Positions 1-9,048 of a stretch of 41,986 nucleotides of DNA are shown one piece after another. The notes beneath the pieces are model-generated. The model had not been told where the DNA came from, searched no databases, and worked only from the letters and a program-made list of their open reading frames with translations. The first letter of the stretch is position 1. Every line of letters starts with the position of its first letter. Origin of the DNA: Bacteroidetes bacterium 4572_114 (GTDB lineage Bacteria > Bacteroidota > Bacteroidia > Bacteroidales > 4484-276); contig NIVA01000003.1 in assembly GCA_002254335.1 (NCBI GenBank), positions 1 through 41,986 on the forward strand, given 5' to 3'. Both the position numbers and the translations under genes were made by a program.

Positions 1-442
1 TACGGCCATGGAAATTACCTTCGCAAACAATTATCTTAGCTTCGTTTTCAGGGATACCTTTTACATCGTAGCCCCACTTGCGGCAAAGCTTAATAGCTGT
101 TTCATCCGCTTCGGCGCCCGTGTTCATGGCCAGCACCTTGTTGTAGCCAAAATATTCGGTGATGTATTTTTCGAATGGGCCAAGTGCATCGTTATAAAAT
201 GCACGTGAAGTTAAGGTGAGGGACCTTGCCTGGTCCACCAGTGCGCCAACAATGCGCGGGTGGCAGTGGCCCTGGTTTATTGCCGAGTATGCCGAGAGGA
301 AATCAAAATACTGTTTCCCTTCAACATCCCAAACATACGCACCTTCCCCTTTGGACAAAACCACCCCCAATGGATGGTAATTGTGCGCACCGTATTTGTA
401 TTCCATTTCAATTGCCATCTGCGATGTTATCTTTTCTGCCAT
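1..442 (-). CDS. rocD: ornithine--oxo-acid aminotransferase, N-terminal part (runs off the window)
   Basis: Minus-strand translation from ATG at 442: [65 protein letters not shown]...[20 protein letters not shown]..., typical class III aminotransferase/OAT. Confidence 0.9.
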   Translation of the reverse strand, partial: MAEKITSQMAIEMEYKYGAHNYHPLGVVLSKGEGAYVWDVEGKQYFDFLSAYSAINQGHCHPRIVGALVDQARSLTLTSRAFYNDALGPFEKYITEYFGYNKVLAMNTGAEADETAIKLCRKWGYDVKGIPENEAKIIVCEGNFHGR

Positions 443-912
443 AATGATTTATTTTTAAGATTTTTAATATGTTTTTTTAGACGGCAAAGATATAAATACC
501 TTACCGGAAAAAAACTTTTTTGTTAAACAGATTTTTAAAGAAAACGATATCGTCACTTGTCATCAGTCGGCAGTCATGAGACGGCAGTCAGCAGTCGGCA
601 GTCAACAATCTTTATAAATGAGAAGCCAAACCTGAAATTTGTGTAAGGGTTTAAATCCCTGACCAAAGGGATGGGATGGAAACCCTGATGATTAGGGACG
701 CTATCCCCTCGTACCTCGGGGATTGCATCCCTTCCACACACCCAACCTGAAACCAATACCCCAAGTTTAACGTTTCCATGTCCTATGGCCGATGGAAAGT
801 TTTGCTCCCCCAAAATCCAGAACAAATATCTAAAAGATACAAATGCTGAAGATATTGGTGTTTTTATGATGGTAACAGATTATAATGCCATTTTGGAGTT
901 GCATTAAGAAAT

Positions 913-944
913 GAAAAAAAGGATCGGTTTCCCGATCCTTTTTA
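913..944 (-). terminator. Rho-independent terminator-like hairpin downstream of the 1001-2644 gene
   Basis: GGATCGG-TTT-CCCGATCC stem flanked by A7 and T5; on the minus strand it ends in a T run, about 57 nt after the stop codon. Confidence 0.7.
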
Positions 945-1000
945 TCTTTGAATTCCCTATTTGACTTTGTGCCGCAAAGGGAATTATTTTACTCCACCCC

Positions 1001-2644
1001 CTATCCCTTCACTTGCTTCTTAATCCTCTGCACATGTCCGCGTCCCAATGCTTTTACTTCGCACCCCAGTTCGAAATATCTTTTTATTTTTTCATCTGAG
1101 AGCATTCCAAATGCATCTATAACGGCAATCGGCCCACCTGCCCATTTAACAATATCATCCGGTGATAAACCTTTATATACTTCGTGGGGCACTGCAAAAA
1201 TCACAGCCTCTACACCTTTTAACGATTCCTTTAAATCTTTTCCTACCTTAGTCTCGTTAAGATGCTCCTGGTTGCGGAAAAACCGTTTCCAGGAGGATTC
1301 GGGCGATGGGTAATTTTCCTGGCTTTCCAGTTCATACCAATGCTCTACAAAGGGATCGTGTACACGCATTTCGGCGCCGAGTTCAGTAAGTTTGCGCACT
1401 ACCATTTCGCTGCCGCTGTAACGGGTGTCGCCCACATCCTCGCGGTAACTGGCACCGCAAATCAAAACTTCGGCCCCGGCAATGTAACGTGCCATGTTCC
1501 GCAGTGCATCCCGAACAAGTTGTGCCACGTGCAAGCCCCTGGTGTCGTTGATATCTATTGCTGTTGGAGTGATCTTAAACAGTGAATCCCCGTCCTCAAA
1601 CCCCAGTATATGTCGATAGGACCAATAACCCAGTCCCCCATCTTTTGGTAGGCAATAACCACCGATGCCAGGCCCCGGAAATATCATATTGCTGTGTGTG
1701 GGCCTCATCTTTATGGCATCTATAACCTTGATCAGGTCAACACCGTTTCTTTCGGCAAAAATGCTCCATTCGTGGAGATAAGCCAAAATTGTGGCCCTGT
1801 ATGAATTTTCAACTATTTTGGTAGTCTCCGATTCAATGGGGCGGTCCATCACCGTCAGGGGAAAATCCTTTGTGTTGAGCACTTCGTGAAGGAATTTCTC
1901 GACCCTGTTGCGGGCCTCGTCATCGCAGCCGCTGCACACACGCCAGAAATCGCGGATACTCGAAACATATTCGCTACCGGGCATCACCCTTTCGAAACTA
2001 TGTGCAAGCAAAGGGACAGAACCGATACCTCTTTTTGCAAAGGCTTTTTTGAGGATAGGCCAGGCCACAAATTCGGTGGTACCGGGGGCAACTGTGGTTT
2101 CTATCAACACCATGCAATGGGGCTGTATGTTTTCGCCGATGGTGCGCATGGTAGCTTCCAGGGCGGCCATATCGGCCTCGCCGGTACGCATATTGCCCAA
2201 CTCTTTCTTTTGGTAATCGCACTGCACGTCCACTACCACGCAATCAGCTAATTGAAGAACCTCGCTGTTGTATGTGGCTATCAGTGTTTTCTTCTCTTTC
2301 ACACACCTTCCAATCAACACGTCAACTTCTGGGTCTTCAGCTTTTACAGGTGAAATACCGCTGTTAAGCATTGGGATTTTCCAATAACTCCGCACACTCG
2401 GCCTTTGTGCCCCAATTACAAACTTACTTGGTTTTCCGGTACTGTCCACAGTGTCGGCAACGATGGCGGCCATAACTGCGCCAACGAACCCAACGCCCAT
2501 CACCACAACAATTTCTTTACCTTCTGCACGGGCTACATCAGTAAGTTTTTTTACCCGGTTAAATTCTGCTTTGTACTCTCCCTTTTCGGGAATGGGGTAT
2601 TTTTCGCCAAAAGGGCTGACGGAGTATAACTTTTCTATTTCCAT
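1001..2644 (-). CDS. UDP-glucose/GDP-mannose dehydrogenase family nucleotide-sugar dehydrogenase
   Basis: 547 aa ORF; GVGFVGAVMA NAD-binding motif, GPGIGGYCLPKD catalytic Cys motif, C-terminal GASYREDVGDTRYSGSE. Confidence 0.85.
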   Translation of the reverse strand: MEIEKLYSVSPFGEKYPIPEKGEYKAEFNRVKKLTDVARAEGKEIVVVMGVGFVGAVMAAIVADTVDSTGKPSKFVIGAQRPSVRSYWKIPMLNSGISPVKAEDPEVDVLIGRCVKEKKTLIATYNSEVLQLADCVVVDVQCDYQKKELGNMRTGEADMAALEATMRTIGENIQPHCMVLIETTVAPGTTEFVAWPILKKAFAKRGIGSVPLLAHSFERVMPGSEYVSSIRDFWRVCSGCDDEARNRVEKFLHEVLNTKDFPLTVMDRPIESETTKIVENSYRATILAYLHEWSIFAERNGVDLIKVIDAIKMRPTHSNMIFPGPGIGGYCLPKDGGLGYWSYRHILGFEDGDSLFKITPTAIDINDTRGLHVAQLVRDALRNMARYIAGAEVLICGASYREDVGDTRYSGSEMVVRKLTELGAEMRVHDPFVEHWYELESQENYPSPESSWKRFFRNQEHLNETKVGKDLKESLKGVEAVIFAVPHEVYKGLSPDDIVKWAGGPIAVIDAFGMLSDEKIKRYFELGCEVKALGRGHVQRIKKQVKG

Positions 2645-2697
2645 ATTTGATATTTATTAATGATATAATGCTTCAATGATTTAAAGTGTTATTCGAT

Positions 2698-2799
2698 AAT
2701 TATTTAGCTGATGAATAAAAATATTACTTAGTGGTAATGACTATTTAATGACTACTAAATGACCACTTAATAACTACCAAACTTGTCCGTATGGATGAC
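2698..2799 (+). repeat. Dispersed repeat, copy 1 (inverted relative to 7932-8046)
   Basis: AATTATTTAGCTGAT (2698-2712), degenerate AATGACNAC units, CAAACTTGTCCGTATGGATGAC (2778-2799). Confidence 0.7.
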
Positions 2800-2818
2800 C
2801 TCAAATTACCTGATTTAT

Positions 2819-5284
2819 TTACCGGATTACAGCCCCTACCCCACGTTCATAAACATTTTGCAGCCTGCGCATGGATTTATCGATAACTTTATCTGTGAGG
2901 GTTTTTCGTTCATCTTGCAAAATAAAACTCAGGGCATAAGATTTCTTTCCTTTTTCGATCTTATCGCCTTCGTAAACATCAAATAAACTTACCTCCTTCA
3001 GGATGTTCCTCTCAGTTTTGAAAGCAAGCTTTTTTAAATCCGCAAACTTTACATCATTGCTGACAAGTAACGCAAGATCCCGGCGGACTTCAGGATATTT
3101 AGACACTTCCTTATATTCAATTTGGTGTGATTTCATTAATCCCACAAGCAAGTCCCAGTTAAAATTGGCCCAAAATACGTTTTGCTTAATTTCAAATGAA
3201 TCCAGGATTTTCCTTTCCAAGGATCCAAATTCAACAATTGCTTTATTGTTTATATTTAACTGAAGTCCGCTTTCGAATACTTCGTTTGAAAAACTTTTCA
3301 TTTCAAAATCTTCAACATTCAATTTCAGCCTGTTTAAAATATTTTCAACAAAATATTTCAAATCAAAAAAGTCGATATCCTTCTGTTCGCTGCGCCAGGA
3401 TTCGCTAACTGTTCTCCCGGTCATGAAGATGGAAAAATTAACCTCCTCATGATATTTGGCCAACGCATCAGAAGGGTTTGATTTAGAAATATCCAAAGAA
3501 TAAGTTTTGCCAAATTCATAAAGTTTCAGATCCGTATTTTTACGGTTGTTGTTATAAATAATGGTTTCCAATCCACCAAAAAGCAGTGTTTGCCTCATCA
3601 CATTCAAATCGGTACTCAACGGGTTGAAAATTTTGACATTTTTGTTTTCACCGATAAGCCCAAACTTCCCCGCATAGTCCCCTTTTGTCAGGGAGTTGTT
3701 CATCATCTCCACAAATCCGTTGTTGGAAAGATAATCGGAAACCAGGTTTTGAAGCTGCTCCCTGTCCGGTTTTTCCAGATATGACAATGATGCCCTTAAC
3801 TGTTTGGGGATTTCAATATTGTTATAACCATATATCCTCAACACCTCCTCAATAACATCGGCCTCTCGGCGGACATCGTTTTTAAATGTTGGAATAGATA
3901 CTTTTATACCATCATCAGCTTCGGTCACAATCTCAATCCCCAACCATATCAATATATCCTTGATCTCATCGTGAGGGATTTGCTTACCTATGAGCCTGTC
4001 AATATTTTTATATTCAATATCAATTTCCCAATCTGCGATAGGTTTAGGGTAAACATCAACAATATCAGATGAAATGTTTCCGCCGGCCAACTCCTTAATT
4101 AAAAGAGCTGAACGTTTAAGTACATCAACGGTATCGTTTGGATCGGCGCCACGCTCGAAACGGAATGAAGAATCTGTGTTCAGGCCATGAAAACGTGCAG
4201 TCTTTCGGATGGTTTTGGGGTCGAAATAGGCACACTCCAGAAATATATTTTTTGTATTTGCGGTAACACCGGAATCGATCCCACCAAAAACACCGCCGAT
4301 ACACATACCTTTATCAGCATCGCATATCATCAGATCATTGCCTGAGAGTTCCCGTTCTTCGTCGTCGAGGGTTATAAATTTAGTCCCCTTTGCCTCTTTT
4401 TTGATCACTACTTTTCCACCAGCGATTTTGTCGGCATCGAAAAAGTGCAACGGGTGGCCTGTTTCGTGAAGGATATAGTTACTGATATCCACGAGGTTAT
4501 TGATTGGCCTCAACCCGATAGACAACAGACGGTTTTTCAACCAATCGGGGGAGTCATTCACCTCAACACCCATCATGGTAAGGCCGGTATATCGCGGACA
4601 GGCTTCAACATCTTCGACAACCACATCAATTTGCAAATCGTGGTTATCAACCTTAAAACTATCAGTACAAGACCTTACAAGTGAAAGCGGATCGCGGTGG
4701 GGGTTTTGCAAATTTAGCGCTGCCATTAAATCCCGTGCAACGCCAATATGCGACATGGCATCGGTACGGTTGGGCGTGAGGCCGATCTCAAAAACGAAAT
4801 CCTCTTCGATATGAAAATATTCCCTGGCAGTTGCCCCAACTTCAGCGTCCCCTGGCAAAACCATAATCCCTTCGTGGGACGCGCCAAGCCCAAGTTCATC
4901 TTCGGCACAAATCATCCCTTCGGAAACTTCGCCACGGATCTTTGCTTTCTTGATTTTAAAAGGTTCATCGCCCGAGTAAAGTATTGTGCCAACGGTTGCC
5001 ACCACAACTTTTTGACCTGTTGCAACATTGGGCGCACCACAAACAATCGGAAGGGTTTTCCCCTCTCCCACATCAACGGTTGTTACGCTAAGTTTGTCGG
5101 CATCAGGGTGCTTTTTGCACGTCTTCACCTCTCCTATCACGATACCGTGCAGACCACCACGAATGGTCTCAACCTTTTCAAGCCCCTCCACTTCGAGGCC
5201 TGTATCTGTTAATAATTGTGACACCTTTTCGGGGGCCAGGTCGATGTCGATATATTCTTTGAGCCAGTTATATGAAATCTTCAT
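2819..5284 (-). CDS. pheT: phenylalanine--tRNA ligase subunit beta
   Basis: 821 aa ORF; MKISYNWLKEYIDIDL start, tRNA-binding domain, B3/B4 and C-terminal FDX-ACB-like domain. Confidence 0.95.
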   Translation of the reverse strand: MKISYNWLKEYIDIDLAPEKVSQLLTDTGLEVEGLEKVETIRGGLHGIVIGEVKTCKKHPDADKLSVTTVDVGEGKTLPIVCGAPNVATGQKVVVATVGTILYSGDEPFKIKKAKIRGEVSEGMICAEDELGLGASHEGIMVLPGDAEVGATAREYFHIEEDFVFEIGLTPNRTDAMSHIGVARDLMAALNLQNPHRDPLSLVRSCTDSFKVDNHDLQIDVVVEDVEACPRYTGLTMMGVEVNDSPDWLKNRLLSIGLRPINNLVDISNYILHETGHPLHFFDADKIAGGKVVIKKEAKGTKFITLDDEERELSGNDLMICDADKGMCIGGVFGGIDSGVTANTKNIFLECAYFDPKTIRKTARFHGLNTDSSFRFERGADPNDTVDVLKRSALLIKELAGGNISSDIVDVYPKPIADWEIDIEYKNIDRLIGKQIPHDEIKDILIWLGIEIVTEADDGIKVSIPTFKNDVRREADVIEEVLRIYGYNNIEIPKQLRASLSYLEKPDREQLQNLVSDYLSNNGFVEMMNNSLTKGDYAGKFGLIGENKNVKIFNPLSTDLNVMRQTLLFGGLETIIYNNNRKNTDLKLYEFGKTYSLDISKSNPSDALAKYHEEVNFSIFMTGRTVSESWRSEQKDIDFFDLKYFVENILNRLKLNVEDFEMKSFSNEVFESGLQLNINNKAIVEFGSLERKILDSFEIKQNVFWANFNWDLLVGLMKSHQIEYKEVSKYPEVRRDLALLVSNDVKFADLKKLAFKTERNILKEVSLFDVYEGDKIEKGKKSYALSFILQDERKTLTDKVIDKSMRRLQNVYERGVGAVIR

Positions 5285-5330
5285 AAAAAGAATTTTTTTT
5301 AATAAGCCGGCAAAAGTAATAAAAGCTTGG

Positions 5331-5448
5331 GGAAATGGGGAAAGGGAAGAGGGAAAATTGGAAAGGGGGAAAGGGAAGAGGGAAAAATGGAAAAACGGAA
5401 AGGGGAAAGGGAAGGAGGGAAAGAGGGTGGAATCCCTACGGTCGTTGG
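5331..5448 (+). repeat. Polypurine minisatellite-like tract followed by GGAATCCCTACGGTCGTTGG tail
   Basis: Iterated GGGAAAGGGAAGAGGGAAAA-type units; tail shared with 29865-29884 (reverse complement). Confidence 0.6.
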
Positions 5449-5540
5449 AGTTGTGGAGTCATGATTTTAAGGATGGCTGTACAGAAAGTCATGACTTTCT
5501 GTATAATACGATGTTAATACAATTTAGGTCTAATAAAGGA

Positions 5541-5705
5541 AATAGTTTCAATCCTGGACGAAGCGGCAAGGATTGGAGTGGTAGCTTGTTGAAATAGCGG
5601 CTGTAGTTTTTGTTGGTGGGCGGAGGCTGACGTAGGAAGCCCACGCACCACCTACAAAAACCAGCCGGTATGAGACAACTACAAACGGAAAGCCTGGTTC
5701 AGCCG
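5541..5705 (+). ncRNA. Candidate structured RNA or structured repeat element between recG and pheT (family and strand uncertain)
   Basis: Perfect hairpin CAATCCT(5549-5555)/AGGATTG(5569-5575) plus nested stems CGGCTG(5598-5603)/CAGCCG(5662-5667), TTTTTGT(5607-5613)/ACAAAAA(5654-5660), GTGGGC(5616-5621)/GCCCAC(5639-5644), outer GTAGCTTGT(5581-5589)/ACAACTAC(5675-5682). Confidence 0.5.
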
Positions 5706-5742
5706 CCCAAAAAATTATAACTATTTATTTTATAAACAACAT

Positions 5743-7848
5743 CTAACTAATCCTGCTCCAATCGTATTTTTGTTTTTGAAGCTGGGTTAACCTTTCGGAT
5801 AAAATTGTGTTTTTGGGTTTTTGGAGCAATGGGTCGTCCTCAAGTATTTCGGTGGCGAGGTTACGTGCAAACTTTAATATTTTTTCATCGCGGATTATAT
5901 CGGCCAATTGCAAATCAAGCACGCCGCTCTGCCGGGTTCCGTGCATGTCGCCGGGGCCCCTTAATTTCATATCCACTTCAGCAATTTCAAACCCGTTGGT
6001 GGTCCTTACCATGGTTTCAATTCTTGTCCTGGCCTCTTTGGTCAATTTGAAACTGGTCATTAAAATACAAAACGACTGGTCGGCGCCACGCCCAACCCTT
6101 CCCCTGAGCTGGTGCAACTGCGACAGGCCAAAGCGCTCGGAATTTTCTATCACCATTACCGATGCATTTGGTACATCCACCCCGACCTCGATAACAGTGG
6201 TTGCCACCATAATTTGTGTTTCGCCTTTCACAAAACGCTGCATCTCGTATTCCTTGGCTTCGGGTTTCATTTGCCCGTGCACAATACTTATGGCGTAATC
6301 AGGAAGCGGAAACGACCTGCAAATACTATCATAACCATCCATTAAATCTTTTAAATCAAGCGTTTCCGATTCGTGAATCAGGGGATAGACTATATACACC
6401 TGTCTGCCTTCGGCGATTTTTTGTTTCATGAAATTGAACAACTGCATGCGCTTACTGTCGTAAAAATGATAGGTTTGCACGGGCTTGCGGCCAGGTGGCA
6501 GCTCATCTATTACCGAAATATCCAGGTCTCCATAAACCGTCATTGCCAGGGTGCGCGGAATGGGTGTGGCGGTCATTACCAATACGTGTGGCGGTATCTT
6601 ATTTTTTTCCCACAACCTTGCGCGTTGTTCAACCCCAAAGCGGTGTTGTTCATCAATGACGACCAGACCAAGGTTTTTAAACTTTACCTTCTCCTCTATC
6701 AATGCATGTGTCCCGATTAAAATATTTAGGCCCCCATTTTCCAGGCCTTCATGTATTGGTTTTCGTTCAGAAGATTTTTTTGAGCCGGTAAGCAAGCTGA
6801 TACTAAGGGGCATTTCATTTAGAAACCTGTGGATGGTTTTGAAATGTTGTTGTGCAAGGATTTCGGTGGGCGCCATCAGGCAGGCCTGGAAACCATTATC
6901 AATGGCAATAAGCATACACATCAGTGCCACCAGGGTTTTTCCACTGCCAACATCACCTTGCAACAGGCGGTTCATTTGCTTGCCGGAACCCATATTCGCC
7001 CTTATTTCGCGGATAACCCGTTTTTGGGCATCAGTAAGTACAAATGGCAGGTGGTTATGAAAGAAATCGTTGAATTGTTTACCAACCGTTGTAAAGCTGT
7101 GGCCCTTAATTTTTTGTACCCTGTTATATTTATGCCGGAGCAGGGCCAGTTGGATAAAAAACAGTTCTTCAAATTTCAACCTGGCAATGGCCTTGTCAAG
7201 GATATCCTGATTTTCGGGATGATGGATATTTATGATTGCCTTCTCCCGATGGATAAACTTTAGCTGGCCCACAATTTCCGCCGACAGGGTTTCATCAATA
7301 TTGTGATTGATTTTATCGACAAGGGTTTTTGTTAGTTTGGCAATCCCACGGCTATCAAGCCCCCTGGCCTTTAATTTTTCGGTGGAACTGTAAAAAGGTT
7401 GTAGCGTAGCATTTACACCTTTCTCAGCTTCTGAGGCCGGTTCAATTTCGGGGTGTACAATATTGTATTTACCGTTGAAGTAGTTTGGTTTGCCAAAAAC
7501 AATGTAACCTTCATTGGGTTTTATCTTATCAACCACCCACTTCAGGCCTTTAAACCAAACCAATTCGATATCACCGGTGGCATCCCTCAAAAAGCCCACA
7601 AGCCTTTGCGACCCGGGCTTCCCGATAGTTTTCAATCCATGGATTTTACCTTTTAACTGGATATATGCCGAATCGCTTTGGATGTTAGATACATTGGTAA
7701 ATTTACTTCGGTCGATATACCTGAAGGGATAATAGTTTAAAAGATCCTGAAATTTGAAGATACCAAGTTCATTTTTAAGCAGCCCTGCCCTTTTTGGGCC
7801 AACACCTTTTAGAAATTCAATGGCGGTATCTAAGAAATCGGAATACAT
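5743..7848 (-). CDS. recG: ATP-dependent DNA helicase RecG
   Basis: 701 aa; GDVGSGKT Walker A, DEQHRFG box, QLRGRVGRG motif VI. Confidence 0.95.
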   Translation of the reverse strand: MYSDFLDTAIEFLKGVGPKRAGLLKNELGIFKFQDLLNYYPFRYIDRSKFTNVSNIQSDSAYIQLKGKIHGLKTIGKPGSQRLVGFLRDATGDIELVWFKGLKWVVDKIKPNEGYIVFGKPNYFNGKYNIVHPEIEPASEAEKGVNATLQPFYSSTEKLKARGLDSRGIAKLTKTLVDKINHNIDETLSAEIVGQLKFIHREKAIINIHHPENQDILDKAIARLKFEELFFIQLALLRHKYNRVQKIKGHSFTTVGKQFNDFFHNHLPFVLTDAQKRVIREIRANMGSGKQMNRLLQGDVGSGKTLVALMCMLIAIDNGFQACLMAPTEILAQQHFKTIHRFLNEMPLSISLLTGSKKSSERKPIHEGLENGGLNILIGTHALIEEKVKFKNLGLVVIDEQHRFGVEQRARLWEKNKIPPHVLVMTATPIPRTLAMTVYGDLDISVIDELPPGRKPVQTYHFYDSKRMQLFNFMKQKIAEGRQVYIVYPLIHESETLDLKDLMDGYDSICRSFPLPDYAISIVHGQMKPEAKEYEMQRFVKGETQIMVATTVIEVGVDVPNASVMVIENSERFGLSQLHQLRGRVGRGADQSFCILMTSFKLTKEARTRIETMVRTTNGFEIAEVDMKLRGPGDMHGTRQSGVLDLQLADIIRDEKILKFARNLATEILEDDPLLQKPKNTILSERLTQLQKQKYDWSRIS

Positions 7849-7931
7849 TTTTTAGTTATGATTGTTTAGCGGTCATTTGTGGTCATTGGTTGTAATTTGT
7901 TGTAATCTGTTGTAATTGAGGGTCATTTGTT

Positions 7932-8046
7932 GTCATCCATACGGACAAGTTTGGGGGTCATTTGTGGTCATTGAGGGTCATTTGTTGTCATTTAAAAAAT
8001 TGAACATAATGAGGTCAATATTCATTTTATTATCAGCTAAATAATT
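7932..8046 (-). repeat. Dispersed repeat, copy 2 (inverted relative to 2698-2799)
   Basis: GTCATCCATACGGACAAGTTTG (7932-7953) and ATCAGCTAAATAATT (8032-8046) are exact reverse complements of the copy 1 segments. Confidence 0.7.
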
Positions 8047-8076
8047 ACGTTTTTTTTTTTGGACAAGCAAAGATAA

Positions 8077-8115
8077 AAAAAAACCCCTTGCCGGAATGAC
8101 AAGAGGAGTTTAAAA
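8077..8115 (-). terminator. Terminator-like hairpin downstream of gldN
   Basis: Minus strand CCTCTTG-tcattccgg-CAAGGGG followed by TTTTTTTTT. Confidence 0.6.
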
Positions 8116-8141
8116 ATATTTTCAGTATTATATCGACAAAA

Positions 8142-9023
8142 TTAATAGACCCAAAGTTCTGATTCAAACTGAAGGACTTCCTCTTTAATCCTTTCTGCTT
8201 CAAGCAAACCATCCACACCAATTGCATAATCGGCTATATAGCGATCGAAAACATTATCTTCTTTAATTATATAACCGCTGAACCGACGTTGCAGAAACAA
8301 CTGATCGTAAGACAAACGATGTGCACTATTTTTTGTATTAAACACTTCGAAGCGGGCAAGGATAGGCCTGACCTCCGGATAATAGAGCCAGAACAGTGGT
8401 TTATAACCTCGGAACTCGCCGGTCTCAGGATCAAGGTCTTCTTTAACCGGGCACAAACCAATGATCCTCACCTGCATTTCAGACCTTTGTTTATCAAAAA
8501 TCCAATCTTCCTTTAACCTAACACGTTGCACGTCCAACGGATTGAAAGGGCTATGGACCTTTTTGTTAATGGTTTGTGAAGGATCGTTTGGATCGGGGAT
8601 CGGGACTATCACGGTATCGGCCAATTCCATTTCTACCTGGTTGGCCGTCATTGGTATCAACTCCTCAAAGTTATCGGTACTGGGATCATAAGTGTAGGCT
8701 GTTATTTCACCTCCAAGAATTGAATCCCAAAGAATTTGCATCAAACTCATCCACCTTCCCTGTGGCCTTTCGGGAAAATACAGTGGTTGATTTATTTTCT
8801 CACGAAAGTCGATCACCCTCCATATCCTTTTTTCCCAAAAAACATTAGATTCACTTAAATATGGATATGGGATAGGCTTAAGGTCATCGATATGCGCCCT
8901 GCCATAAGCTTTGTCGCTTGGCTCCGACACCAACTGGACCTGGCTGGCCGGTTGACCGAAAGATAATGTAAATAGCATAAGGGACACTACAGTAAAACCA
9001 ATTTTTATTTTTCTATTATTCAT
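8142..9023 (-). CDS. gldN: gliding motility / type IX secretion protein GldN (PorN)
   Basis: 293 aa with signal peptide; position in gldKLMN order; RPILARFEVFNTKNSAHRLSYDQLFLQRRFSGYIIKEDNVFDR is GldN-like. Confidence 0.88.
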   Translation of the reverse strand: MNNRKIKIGFTVVSLMLFTLSFGQPASQVQLVSEPSDKAYGRAHIDDLKPIPYPYLSESNVFWEKRIWRVIDFREKINQPLYFPERPQGRWMSLMQILWDSILGGEITAYTYDPSTDNFEELIPMTANQVEMELADTVIVPIPDPNDPSQTINKKVHSPFNPLDVQRVRLKEDWIFDKQRSEMQVRIIGLCPVKEDLDPETGEFRGYKPLFWLYYPEVRPILARFEVFNTKNSAHRLSYDQLFLQRRFSGYIIKEDNVFDRYIADYAIGVDGLLEAERIKEEVLQFESELWVY

Positions 9024-9048
9024 AATTATATGAAATTTGTTTTGTCTT

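Noticed and set aside
574-825. 83-aa minus-strand ORF
   Set aside because: Low-complexity, repeat-derived translation with no domain; treated as repeat DNA rather than a gene.
5028-5597. 189-aa plus-strand ORF overlapping pheT and the structured RNA candidate
   Set aside because: Antisense to pheT, then reads through the polypurine repeat; composition is not protein-like.
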